From Bacteroidia bacterium (GTDB lineage: Bacteria; Bacteroidota; Bacteroidia; UBA4408), in contig JADLFI010000003.1 in assembly GCA_020845635.1 (NCBI GenBank), positions 62,001 through 126,000 of the forward strand: a stretch of 64,000 nucleotides of DNA, in the 5' to 3' direction. A program made the translations under genes and the position numbers. The notes under the pieces were generated by a model. The model was not told the DNA's origin. It was given only the letters and a program-made list of their open reading frames with translations, and ran no database searches. This document shows positions 53,125 through 63,182 of the stretch, piece after piece (the stretch's first letter is position 1; every line of letters starts with the position of its first letter).

Positions 53125-54492
53125 TTAAAGTGATAATGAATTTAATATATCGTGACGTGTAATAATAAAAGTTTTATCGGTTTTAAAATCTTTTACCAGT
53201 ACCGCGGGATTGTTTGGTGTAAGCATTCGCGAAAGGGATTCTACAGGTGTGGTAATATCTACAAAAGGGAAAGCCGGCTCCATAATACTTTCTACGTTTT
53301 TATGTTTATTTTCGGTATCTTTAATTAAAGTTTCATACAGCTTATTTTCATTAATAGAACCCACAATTCTTTTGTCACGGGTAACCGGTATTTGCGATAT
53401 ATCCATACTTTTCATCAATTGAATGGCACTGTCTATGGAGTCGTTTCTATCAATAGTTACCAGTGATTTTGAGGCGTTAATCTCAACAATATCTTTAGCC
53501 GTTAAACCTTTCTTATCAAAAAATCCTTTAGATCGCATCCAGTCGTCATTATACATTTTACCTAGGTATCGTGTACCGTGGTCGTGAAAAATAACTACTA
53601 CCACATCACCTTCTTTCAACTTATCTTTAAGTTGCATAAGTCCAGCCATGGCAGCTCCTGCGCTGTTCCCTGCAAAGATACCTTCTTTTAATGCTATTTC
53701 GCGAGTCATTAGAGCAGCATCCTTATCCGTAACTTTTTCAAATAAATCAATCAGGTTAAAATCAACATTAGCAGGTAAAAAATCTTCGCCAATGCCTTCA
53801 GTAATGTATGGATATATTTCTTCTTTATCAAAAATACCTGTTTCTTTATATTTTTTGAATACCGAGCCGTAGGTATCTATACCCCAAACTTGTATATCCG
53901 GATTTTTTTCTTTGAGGTATTTAGCTGTACCACTAATAGTACCTCCAGTGCCAACTCCTACTACCAAATGGGTAATTTTACCATCGGTTTGATCCCATAT
54001 CTCGGGGCCTGTTTGTTCGTAATGCGCCTGAGAGTTTGATGGATTATCGTATTGATTAGGTTTCCATGAATTAGGTACTTCTTTTTCTAAACGAGATGAA
54101 ACCGAGTAGTATGAGCGAGGATCTTCAGGGTCAACATCGGTAGGACATACAATTACCTCTGCTCAAAAAGCTTTCAGGGCATCTACTTTTTCTTTACTTT
54201 GTTTATCAGTAGTAGTAAAAATACATTTATAGCCTTTAATGATAGCGGCAATGGCTAATCCCATACCGGTATTGCCACTGGTACCTTCAATAATTGTATA
54301 ACCTTTCTTCAGCTTACCGGCCTTTTCAGCATCTTCAATCATTTTTAGAGCCATACGGTCTTTAATAGAGTTGCCCGGATTAAAAGTTTCAACTTTTGCC
54401 AATACAAGTGCCTTGCAGTCTTTGGTAAGATTATTAATTTTTACCAATGGTGTGTTTCCAATAGTTTCAAGAATGTTGTTGTATATTTTCAT
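53125..54492 (-). pseudogene. Cystathionine beta-synthase-like PLP enzyme with CBS domains, interrupted by one in-frame TGA (54163..54165)
   Basis: MKIYNNILETIGNTPLVKINNLTKD...NPGNSIKDRMAL...EGTSGNTGMGLA...DALKAF[TGA]AEVIVCPTDVDPEDPRSYYSVSSRLEKEVPNSWKPNQYDNPSNSQAHYEQTGPEIWDQTDGKITHLVVGVGTGGTISGTAKYL...; both ORF-track halves are in the same frame with 65 open codons between them. Pseudogene versus sequencing error unresolved. Confidence 0.85.
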
Positions 54493-54619
54493 ATAAATGT
54501 ATAATAAACCTAAAAGTACAAAAATATAAAAAATCATTGGATACAAGAAACATTGTTGAGATGATTAACTGTTGATTAAGATATAATTATTAAGAAAATT
54601 ACTTTATTGGTTAAAACAG

Positions 54620-54649
54620 TTGGTCAGAAAACTTTTTTATGTATCTTTG
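54620..54649 (+). promoter_or_regulatory. Bacteroidetes-type promoter upstream of the M43-like metalloprotease
   Basis: TTG-N19-TATCTTTG, 32 nt before the ATG. Confidence 0.75.
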
Positions 54650-54681
54650 TTATTCGTGAATATAATATAAAATATTAAAAT

Positions 54682-56577
54682 ATGAAAAAAATTACTACCG
54701 TTTTACTCATAGCTTTATGGGTCTTTTTTGGAGGGCAAACACTGGTTCAAGCTCAAGTTTCTGCTAAAGTTCCGTTGAGCAAACCCATAAATCATCAAGA
54801 TAGTCATGATGATTTGCCTCCTGCACAACGTACCTGTGCAACGATGGATAAACTGAACCAGATGATTCAGGAAGATCCAAATGTTTTAATTCAAAAGCAG
54901 GAAAGCGACCGTATTATAAGTGAGTTAGCCAATAAGCAACAAAATACAGGGCGTGCTGTTAAAACTATTCCGGTAGTTGTGCATGTAGTTTATTTCAACA
55001 ATACACAAAATATTAGCGATCAACAAATTCAATCGCAGATTGATGTGCTAAATAAAGACTTTCGTAAATTAAATACTGATATTTCGAGCGTACCTTCAGT
55101 TTGGACTAATATAGCTGCCGATACTGAATTTGAATTTTGTTTAGCCACCAAAGACCCACAAGGAAATACCACCACCGGGATTACCCGTACATCTACTACT
55201 ACTGATGGCTTTAGTGTAAATAATGACAATGTAAAATTTGACAATCAAGGGGGGAAAAATGCTTGGCCTCGCGACCAATATTTGAATCTTTGGGTTTGTA
55301 GAATTTCAGGCGGAATTTTAGGATATGCTCAATTTCCCGGCCAAGGTTCTGCTTCGACCGATGGTGTGGTAATAGATTATAGGTATATGGGAACAACCGG
55401 TACTGCAACTGCCCCTTATAACAAGGGAAGAACAGCCACCCATGAAATTGGTCACTGGATGGGTTTATATCATATTTGGGGTGACAGCAATTGTGGTGAC
55501 GATCAAGTAGCCGATACACCAACTCAACAAGAAGCCAACTACGGCTGTGTATCATTTCCTCATGTAACCTGTAGTAACGGACCTAATGGAGATATGTTTA
55601 TGAATTATATGGATTACTCGAATGATGCATGTTTATATATGTTTACCACAGGTCAGAAAAACAGAATGAACGCTGCCTTTACTCAGTACAGATCGTCTTT
55701 ATTAAACTCTCAGGGTTGTTCAGGCAATGTTCCTAACCCTGGTACTTGCGATAGTTTGTGCAATGTGTTGCCAGGTCAAAATGTACAAGTATATTTAGCC
55801 TCAGGAGGAGGTGGTTATGTAAGCGGTACCAATAGTTATGGTGATATAGCCAAAGCCGATGTTTATACTGCTCCAACCAATAAAAAAATAAAAGGTTTAT
55901 GGGTATTTTTTGGATATGTTTATAGTCCGGGTAGCGGAAGCAACACCGTAACTTATAAAATTTGGAACAACAATGGCAGTGGAGGAAGCCCTAATAGTAC
56001 CTTAGGAAGCGGTACTACTACCATATTAGATATATATAACAACTTAACTGCATCTCCGGCTAAACCTACTTATGTTCAGTTCCCGAGTATGATTACACAC
56101 AATGGAACATTTTATGCAGGAGTTGAGTTTAACCCAACTAATGGCGATAGTTTGGCTATTGTAACCAATACTTACAATACCAGTACCAATACCGGTTGGG
56201 AACAACAAGGTGATGGAACATGGCTGCCTTATACCGATGCCAATAGTTGGGGAATTCAGTTATCGCATTTAATGTATCCTGTACTTTGCGATCAAACTAC
56301 TACCTCAAATTCTTTTAGCAATAATAATTCTGATTTCCAATTGTTTCCTAACCCTGCTAACAATAAACTATTTGTAGGTATAGGGCAAAAAGAATTATAT
56401 GGAAATATAGACATAAAAGTATTAAACTCCATTGGGCAACTTGTTCATTCAGAAAAAATACAGGCCAATAGTTCAACCTTTGAAATTGATGTAAATAACT
56501 TACAAAACGGATTGTATTTATTAGAAATAAAGCATAATGATGAAGTAAGCGTGCATAAGTTTCAAGTTAATCGATAA
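54682..56577 (+). CDS. Secreted zinc metalloprotease, M43/pappalysin-like, with T9SS sorting domain
   Basis: [17 protein letters not shown] (HExxHxxGxxH), [19 protein letters not shown] Met-turn; C-term [16 protein letters not shown]...[22 protein letters not shown]. Confidence 0.95.
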   Translation: MKKITTVLLIALWVFFGGQTLVQAQVSAKVPLSKPINHQDSHDDLPPAQRTCATMDKLNQMIQEDPNVLIQKQESDRIISELANKQQNTGRAVKTIPVVVHVVYFNNTQNISDQQIQSQIDVLNKDFRKLNTDISSVPSVWTNIAADTEFEFCLATKDPQGNTTTGITRTSTTTDGFSVNNDNVKFDNQGGKNAWPRDQYLNLWVCRISGGILGYAQFPGQGSASTDGVVIDYRYMGTTGTATAPYNKGRTATHEIGHWMGLYHIWGDSNCGDDQVADTPTQQEANYGCVSFPHVTCSNGPNGDMFMNYMDYSNDACLYMFTTGQKNRMNAAFTQYRSSLLNSQGCSGNVPNPGTCDSLCNVLPGQNVQVYLASGGGGYVSGTNSYGDIAKADVYTAPTNKKIKGLWVFFGYVYSPGSGSNTVTYKIWNNNGSGGSPNSTLGSGTTTILDIYNNLTASPAKPTYVQFPSMITHNGTFYAGVEFNPTNGDSLAIVTNTYNTSTNTGWEQQGDGTWLPYTDANSWGIQLSHLMYPVLCDQTTTSNSFSNNNSDFQLFPNPANNKLFVGIGQKELYGNIDIKVLNSIGQLVHSEKIQANSSTFEIDVNNLQNGLYLLEIKHNDEVSVHKFQVNR

Positions 56578-56600
56578 AAAAATAATAAATTAATTCTTCT

Positions 56601-56636
56601 GAGAGAGCTTGCATAGCAAGCTCTCTCTTATTTTTT
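56601..56636 (+). terminator. Rho-independent terminator of the metalloprotease gene
   Basis: GAGAGAGCTTGC-ATA-GCAAGCTCTCTC followed by TTATTTTTT. Confidence 0.9.
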
Positions 56637-56642
56637 GGGAAT

Positions 56643-57341
56643 ATGAAAGTTAAACACGTATTTTTTGATTTAGACCACACTTTGTGGGATTTTGAGAATA
56701 ACTCAAAGGAGGCCTTGTTAGAGTTGTTTCATGAAATGGAGTTACAACAAAAATTACAATGCACTTTTGAAAACTTTTTGGAAATATATTATCCAATTAA
56801 TCATAACTATTGGGAAATGTACCGCAAGGGGCAAGTTCAGCGTGAAGTATTAAGAGACCATCGCTTTATAGATACTTTCAAGCAGTTAGGGTATCATCAG
56901 ACAAAGGAAGCCAAACATTTGAGCGAGTTATATCTTCAAAGAAGTCCGTATAAGAAACATTTATTTGACGGTGCACTCACGGTTTTAAACTATCTGAAGT
57001 TAAAACAATATTCCCTGCACATTATTACCAATGGATTTAACGAAGTACAATTTATTAAATTAAGAGAAAGCGGTTTGAATTCTTTTTTTGAATCGGTAAC
57101 CACATCGGAAGAGGCCGGTTGCAACAAGCCTGAGGCAGGTATTTTTAACTATGCGTTAGATAAAGTAGAAGCCTTGCCCAAAGAAAGCTTAATGATAGGC
57201 GATAATTTTGAAGCTGATGTTATGGGAGCTGTAAATGCAGGCTTAAAGGCGGTTTGGTTTAATCCCGCTAAAGAAGAAAATAAAACTTCAATAAAGCCTG
57301 AAATTATAACGCATTTACAAGAGTTAACAAAGATATTATAA
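56643..57341 (+). CDS. YjjG-family noncanonical pyrimidine nucleotidase / HAD hydrolase
   Basis: VFFDLDHTLWDFENNSKEAL; IITNGFNEVQFIKLRESGL; MIGDNFEADVMGAVNAGLKAVWFNP. Confidence 0.93.
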   Translation: MKVKHVFFDLDHTLWDFENNSKEALLELFHEMELQQKLQCTFENFLEIYYPINHNYWEMYRKGQVQREVLRDHRFIDTFKQLGYHQTKEAKHLSELYLQRSPYKKHLFDGALTVLNYLKLKQYSLHIITNGFNEVQFIKLRESGLNSFFESVTTSEEAGCNKPEAGIFNYALDKVEALPKESLMIGDNFEADVMGAVNAGLKAVWFNPAKEENKTSIKPEIITHLQELTKIL

Positions 57342-57369
57342 CATCAAGGAAAGTAAAGTAGTTATTGTA

Positions 57370-57915
57370 TTATTGATTAATTAGGATTAATGCAAAAACT
57401 GCATAGTTAATCATATCCAAATAATTGGCATCTATCCCTTCTGAAACTATAGTTTTGCCCTTATTATCTTCAATTTGTTTGGTACGTAAAATTTTCATCA
57501 ATATTAAATCGGTAATTGAACTAATACGCATGTCACGCCATGCCTCACCATAGTCATGATTTTTATTGCTCATTAAATCTTTGGCTTGCTTAATATATTT
57601 ATCGTAATAGGTCATTGTTAAATCTTCGGCCATGTGCGATTCGGACGAAACACCTAACTCAAGCTGAATTAAACCAATAACAGCATAATTAACAATTCCT
57701 ATAAACTCTGCATTTACACTTTCATCAACTTTTGACACTCCTTTCTCCTGAATACTTCTGATACGTTGGGCTTTAATAAATAACTGGTCGGTAATAGAAC
57801 TGTGGCGCAAAATACGCCATGCAGTGCCATAATCTTTCATTTTCTTTAAAAATAATTCTCTGCATACAAATATTTCTGCATCGTATTGTTCTGAAGTGTT
57901 TTTCTTATTACTCAT
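57370..57915 (-). CDS. DUF1599 family protein (two tandem domain copies)
   Basis: KMKDYGTAWRILRHSSITDQLFIKAQRIRSIQ and NKNHDYGEAWRDMRISSITDLILMKILRTKQIE internal repeats. Confidence 0.87.
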   Translation of the reverse strand: MSNKKNTSEQYDAEIFVCRELFLKKMKDYGTAWRILRHSSITDQLFIKAQRIRSIQEKGVSKVDESVNAEFIGIVNYAVIGLIQLELGVSSESHMAEDLTMTYYDKYIKQAKDLMSNKNHDYGEAWRDMRISSITDLILMKILRTKQIEDNKGKTIVSEGIDANYLDMINYAVFALILINQ

Positions 57916-58008
57916 ATTCTCATTTAAAATCTTGGCTAAAATAAATAAACTAACTTATATTTGAAGTTATTTATATATAATTTGTGTTTGTAAACAACAG
58001 CAAAGTAA

Positions 58009-58875
58009 ATGTTAAATCAATTCTCGTCTAGCTATCCCGTTCTTATAAAAATAAAAGATAAGTTGTTGAGCTTTCATAAGCCTATAGTGATGGGTGTTAT
58101 CAATTTTACCGATAACTCCTTTTATGCCGGAAGCCGCATAAGAGAGATGAATGAAATTATTGAAACTGCCGGTAATATGCTTCAACAAGGAGCAACTATA
58201 ATTGATATTGGTGCTGTTAGCACGCGTCACGGATCTAAACTGATAAATACTCAGGAGGAGGTTGAAATATTATTACCTCGCTTAGAAGAGCTGCTACAAC
58301 ACTTTCCGGAGGCTATCATCTCGGTTGACACTTACCATGCCGAGACTGCCAAAGCGGCTGTTGAACTGGGAGCAGCAATGGTCAACGATATTTCGGGCGG
58401 CACTATTGACAAGGAAATGATGCCTACCGTAGCAAAATTGCAAGTACCCTACATTATGATGCACATGCAGGGCTTGCCCGAAAACATGCAGGAGAATCCG
58501 CATTACGAAAATGTGGTACGCGAAGTAACAGAATATTTTGTTGAAAGAGTTGATGCGGCAAGGCAAACAGGAATAAAAGATATTATTATAGATTTGGGAT
58601 TTGGCTTCGGAAAATCAGTAGAACATAATTATCAACTACTAAAAGCATTACCTTTGTTTAATGTTTTTGAGTGTCCTATTCTTTGTGGCTTATCGCGAAA
58701 GTCAATGATAAACAAAGTAATTAAAACCAAACCCGAAACTGCTTTAAACGGAACAACTGTACTAAACACTATAGCCTTATTAAACGGTGCACAAATATTG
58801 CGGGTACATGATGTAAAGGAAGCCATACAGGCAGTTGAACTAATTGAGTTTTATAAACATCAAAGTGAGGAGTAA
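58009..58875 (+). CDS. folP: Dihydropteroate synthase
   Basis: VMGVINFTDNSFYAGSR; ATIIDIGAVSTRHGS; MVNDISGG; IIIDLGFGFGKSVEHN; LCGLSRKSMI. Confidence 0.96.
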   Translation: MLNQFSSSYPVLIKIKDKLLSFHKPIVMGVINFTDNSFYAGSRIREMNEIIETAGNMLQQGATIIDIGAVSTRHGSKLINTQEEVEILLPRLEELLQHFPEAIISVDTYHAETAKAAVELGAAMVNDISGGTIDKEMMPTVAKLQVPYIMMHMQGLPENMQENPHYENVVREVTEYFVERVDAARQTGIKDIIIDLGFGFGKSVEHNYQLLKALPLFNVFECPILCGLSRKSMINKVIKTKPETALNGTTVLNTIALLNGAQILRVHDVKEAIQAVELIEFYKHQSEE

Positions 58876-59381
58876 CTGATAAAGATGTGTAAATTTTAAA
58901 TTAATAATTTTAAAGAAAGTATATAAAATGCCAACCGGAATTTAATTGTTCTAACACTTTCGAACTGTTTGTTTGTATTTTTATTTCTTGCGAATAAGAA
59001 TAAGTTTGTAATACTACATTACATCTTACCTAACAGCAGTACCGGGGCTATAGTTTATAATTTATTCAATTATTAGAAACTACATTCGTACAGCATAGTT
59101 TGCTTGCCGAGAATATTTAGAATAAAATTTTTCAGCCTAAAAGTTAACTGATTCATGTGCATTGTATTTTGTGTGAATGTGGAAAGATAATTGTAAGTGT
59201 TTTGGCTAACATCATACATTATAACTGTATATAGGCTTTGCTATTTCGAAAGAAAAGAATTTAGTTGTCAATAAACTAATATAAGGCAGAACGATTCTCT
59301 CTTACAAACGAGCGATTGGGCTATTGGATAGGGATATTTTTGCAGCAAAAATCAAGCAAGATAATATCCTTTTTGTTTCCT

Positions 59382-60422
59382 TTATTTACAATGAATTAAT
59401 CGTGTATGGATTATAGATATTTTATCGGTGCTTACTATTACATTGTTTGCCTCTAGAAAATGCGCTGTAAAATTTGAGGCATAGCATTTTCCGTTTGACT
59501 TGTCGGTATAGGTTACAATAAAGTCTTTTTTATAGGCATAAGCATTTTGAATGGTTTCGTAGTTTTTATCTGACCAAGTTCCCCAACGATATCTACCGTA
59601 GTTTTCGGAAATGGGAGTTATTGATTTTATGGTGTAATTGCTAGGATTCTTTGTAAAAATTGAGCCTTCTTTTTGCAACCAACTTAATGAGGTTGGGTGA
59701 ACGGTTGTTTTTGTAAAAGTATATTTCTTAAATGGAGTTGAATTGTCGGTTGTGTTATAATACTCATAAGATAAAAGCGAATTGTTTTTGGTCATACAGT
59801 ATGTTTCAAACTCTTGGGTTTTACTATATGTAATGATTGATTCTGTTTTATCTGAAATAGATTTTACCTTAGCTGCCAACTCATCACTTATAGGGAATCC
59901 TAAATCATTTTCAAAGGAATAATACAATCCAATAATCTCGTTGTTGTTGATAAAGAAATCGGGAAATAAATTGCTGTAACTACTTAATTCTTTTGTATAT
60001 CTTTCTGCGTAGAAATTAATGTTTCTTTCCAACTCATTTTGTAGAAGTTTGTTTTCATGAATAGTTGTAAGCTTATTGTAGAAATCAGAATACAAAGCTC
60101 TTTTGCTGTAATGATCTATGATTCCTGTTGATTTATCGGCAATCTTAAATTCATCAGTCAAATTACTTTTAAGCGAATTGTATTCTTTTACCCAAACATT
60201 ACGGTCTTCCTTGAATGTATTTAAACTTTTAATTTGAGCTTGTGTAAGTTTTGTTGTAGGTTTAAAATCCAATATAGGGGCATATTGATGAAAAAGTTTA
60301 CTGGTTTTTTTTGCAAATTCAATATTGTCTTGTGACAAAGCAATGGTTTGACCAGCAATAATTAAGGCTATAACAAATAAATTTTTCATATCTCTTTTAT
60401 TTTCAACATCCAAAAATAACAA
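59382..60422 (-). CDS. Secreted hypothetical protein
   Basis: Probable true start at internal MKNLFVIALIIAGQTIALSQ (signal peptide, ATG at about 60389); no recognised domain. Confidence 0.7.
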   Translation of the reverse strand: MLFLDVENKRDMKNLFVIALIIAGQTIALSQDNIEFAKKTSKLFHQYAPILDFKPTTKLTQAQIKSLNTFKEDRNVWVKEYNSLKSNLTDEFKIADKSTGIIDHYSKRALYSDFYNKLTTIHENKLLQNELERNINFYAERYTKELSSYSNLFPDFFINNNEIIGLYYSFENDLGFPISDELAAKVKSISDKTESIITYSKTQEFETYCMTKNNSLLSYEYYNTTDNSTPFKKYTFTKTTVHPTSLSWLQKEGSIFTKNPSNYTIKSITPISENYGRYRWGTWSDKNYETIQNAYAYKKDFIVTYTDKSNGKCYASNFTAHFLEANNVIVSTDKISIIHTRLIHCK

Positions 60423-60628
60423 TATAAAATGGAAATACCTACTGAGTACCTAGTAAGCTTCTCACTCAAAAGGGCTAAAAGCTTTATCCTTGTAGTAAGT
60501 AATCAATTAATGATTATACTCTGCTAAAATATTACCCTTTAATAAACTTGTATGAAATGATTTTATGTGTGTTGTACCTCATTACACAATTTAATATATT
60601 GTATTTTAGCACAAAACAGACAAGGACT

Positions 60629-61336
60629 TTAAAGAGAAAATCTCTTTTCATAATAACGTTTATAATGTTCATCAACACTTTTAGGATAGGACAATATCCA
60701 TTTTTTATATAAAATTTCTTTCTCTTCCTTTGACATTTCCCAGTTTACATTTGTTGAGTGAAGTTTTTCGATTAATGGCAAAAGCAGCATTCCGGCAGCT
60801 ACTGCCACATTATAACTTTCGGTAAATCCAAATTGTGGAATAGCTATCTGAATATCCGCATTATTAGTAAAAGTGTTGCTCAATCCTTTGCTTTCTTGTC
60901 CCAAACACAAAGCTACAGGTTGTTTTAGGTTTATTTCATGAATATCATTTTTTCCATTTGGGGAAGTAATGACTATTTGATAACCTCTTTGTTTTAAGAA
61001 ATCAATACAGGTTTGAGCATTATTTTCGGAAGCCTTGTCATAATGATGTAAATCCATCCATAAATGGGCGCCTTTACTTACACTCTTTTGAGGAATATAT
61101 TTTATATTGCCATAAACAATGTGTGCCTCCTGAATACCTAAGGCCTCAGCCGTTCGCAGTATGGCATTGGCATTGTTTGAGTTTAATACATTTTCTGTTA
61201 CTACGGTAATATGACGGGTTCGGTAAGGTAAAACATCAGCTATTTTTTGTTTTTTACCTTCGGGGATTATTTGTTCGATATAAGCAAGAAAATCTTTATC
61301 GTTTAAAAATCTATCAAAATTTTTCATGTCATTCAT
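60629..61336 (-). CDS. TrmH/SpoU-family RNA methyltransferase
   Basis: VTENVLNSNNANAILRTAEALGIQEAHIVYG; ALCLGQESKGLSNTFTNNADIQIAIPQFGFTESYNVAVAAGMLL. Confidence 0.94.
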   Translation of the reverse strand: MNDMKNFDRFLNDKDFLAYIEQIIPEGKKQKIADVLPYRTRHITVVTENVLNSNNANAILRTAEALGIQEAHIVYGNIKYIPQKSVSKGAHLWMDLHHYDKASENNAQTCIDFLKQRGYQIVITSPNGKNDIHEINLKQPVALCLGQESKGLSNTFTNNADIQIAIPQFGFTESYNVAVAAGMLLLPLIEKLHSTNVNWEMSKEEKEILYKKWILSYPKSVDEHYKRYYEKRFSL

Positions 61337-62264
61337 TGCCTTCTGTTATTCTCCATCCCATTATGCTTCGGTCATCTCCCGAAGATACAAGGATGTTCTG
61401 ATGCGAACTCCACAAGAGTTTATTAACTGAATTAATATGTCCGTTATTTTTTTCTTTATCAATTCGGTACAACAATGAAATATTATCGGAATTCCATATT
61501 TTAATATTTTTATCTCGCGATGCAGTAGCCATCAACTTATTATCAGGGCTAAAACATATATCATAAATTGCATAATTGTGTGCCGGTATGCGTAGCAATA
61601 TTTTTAATGAGGGCCAGTCCCAAACATTAAGATAAGCATCGCGACCACCGCTCAATAAAATATTTTGGGTTGGATGTTTAATTACCTTATTGGCTGATAA
61701 ATTATGTGCAAAGAACTCGTTTAAGACCTTTAAAGAAGGTATTTCAAGAAGCTTGATATAGCCACTTCCACAGGTTGCCAACAATACCGACTCTTCAGGA
61801 ATTATATGTAAGCTTCTAACTTTCTGATTACATATTTTAACCTTGGAAATCATTTCAAAATTTGAGGTATGCAGGCAAACAACCGTTCCGTCAGAACTTC
61901 CTGAAAACATTAAAGAATGCGTAGGATGCAAAGCAATATCAAAGACCTGACCTTTTTCATGTAGTTTAAAGAATTTTAGTTCTTCCTTTTTGTTCAAATC
62001 AATAATATGAACTGAACCAACTCCCGTTCCAACATATAGATAATTATTAATTTCGTCATAATGTATTTTATAAATGGCACTGGGCATTTTGGCTGAGAAG
62101 TTATCGGCTTGTTTATTTTTTATATCCCAGCGAGCCAAAATTTTATCACTGCTGCCACTATAAAACATAAACGGAGAGTGGCTATTGCTTAAAGCATATA
62201 CAGAAGCCTGATGCCCTGTAAAGTGAAATTCTTTATGTATGTTCAATAGTGGAGTCATTTTCAC
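61329..62264 (-). CDS. WD40 repeat protein
   Basis: Repeats such as FYSGSSDKILARWDIK, MFSGSSDGTVVCLHTS, LLSGGRDAYLNVWDW, MATASRDKNIKIWNSD, LVSSGDDRSIMGWRI; overlaps the TrmH gene by 8 bp. Confidence 0.93.
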   Translation of the reverse strand: MKMTPLLNIHKEFHFTGHQASVYALSNSHSPFMFYSGSSDKILARWDIKNKQADNFSAKMPSAIYKIHYDEINNYLYVGTGVGSVHIIDLNKKEELKFFKLHEKGQVFDIALHPTHSLMFSGSSDGTVVCLHTSNFEMISKVKICNQKVRSLHIIPEESVLLATCGSGYIKLLEIPSLKVLNEFFAHNLSANKVIKHPTQNILLSGGRDAYLNVWDWPSLKILLRIPAHNYAIYDICFSPDNKLMATASRDKNIKIWNSDNISLLYRIDKEKNNGHINSVNKLLWSSHQNILVSSGDDRSIMGWRITEGNE

Positions 62265-62270
62265 AATTCA

Positions 62271-63173
62271 TTATTTAGCTGACCTAGGATGAAACTGTAT
62301 GATGGTATCACGCAAATATTCTCTATCTAAATGTGTATAAATTTCAGTTGTAGTAATACTTTCATGGCCTAACATTTCCTGTACTGCCCTTAGGTCGGCA
62401 CCACCCTCAACAAGATGAGTGGCAAAGCTATGACGCAAGGTATGTGGACTTATATTTTTGCTTAATCCTATTTTTTGGGCCAACTCCTTAATAATAATAA
62501 ACACCATAGTACGTGTAAGGGCAGCCCCTCTACGGTTTAGAAAGAGTATATCCTCGTAATCTTTTTTAATTTTTACCTTTTGACGTACATTTTCCTGATA
62601 TATTTTTATTGCTTTAATGGCCGAACTGCCAAGTGGGATTAATCTTTCTTTACTCCCTTTGCCGGTAACTTTTACAAAACCAATATCAAAAAAAATATTT
62701 GAAATTTTTAAACTAACCGCCTCACTTACTCTTAATCCGGAGCTGTACATGGTTTCAATAATGGCTTTGTTTCTTACTCCTTCAGGAAAAGATAAATCAA
62801 TAGCTGCCAAAAGTCGGTCAATATCTTCAACTGACAAAGTATCGGGCAGTTTACGACCTAACTTAGGAGCTTCTAAAAGTTCTGTAGGGTCTTTATGAAT
62901 TAAATTTTCGAGTAACAGATATTTATAAAATCCTTTCAACCCACTGATAATACGGGTTTGTGTAGAAGCTGCCAAGCCCAAATCATTAATCCATCGGATA
63001 AACTGTTTTAAGTCGTTATAAGTTATTCCCAGAGGAAAATTGCCAAGTTGGTGTAATTCGGCATATTGAGCCAACTTATTTACATCATCAATATAAGCTT
63101 CTATGGAGTTGGGAGATAATGATTTCTCTAACTTCAAAAAAGACTTAAATCCATTAATGTATAAGTTGCTCAA
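62271..63173 (-). CDS. xerD: Site-specific tyrosine recombinase XerD-like
   Basis: MYSSGLRVSEAVSLKISNI; VTGKGSKERLIPL; SPHTLRHSFATHLVEGGADLRAVQEMLGHESITTTEIYTHLDREYL. Confidence 0.94.
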   Translation of the reverse strand: MSNLYINGFKSFLKLEKSLSPNSIEAYIDDVNKLAQYAELHQLGNFPLGITYNDLKQFIRWINDLGLAASTQTRIISGLKGFYKYLLLENLIHKDPTELLEAPKLGRKLPDTLSVEDIDRLLAAIDLSFPEGVRNKAIIETMYSSGLRVSEAVSLKISNIFFDIGFVKVTGKGSKERLIPLGSSAIKAIKIYQENVRQKVKIKKDYEDILFLNRRGAALTRTMVFIIIKELAQKIGLSKNISPHTLRHSFATHLVEGGADLRAVQEMLGHESITTTEIYTHLDREYLRDTIIQFHPRSAK

Positions 63174-63182
63174 AACAAAAAA

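Noticed and set aside
53125-54492. Genome-wide UGA-to-Gly recoding as explanation for the internal TGA
   Set aside because: fdhD (11555..11557) and the FrnE-like gene (32447..32449) end naturally in TGA, and all other genes read through without internal TGA.
55029-55555. Minus-strand ORFs inside the metalloprotease
   Set aside because: Antisense shadows; the plus frame carries the complete HExxH protease.
62271-63173. Tyrosine recombinase as evidence of an integrative element
   Set aside because: Full-length XerD-like protein in a housekeeping context; no att repeats, tRNA or phage/ICE genes nearby.
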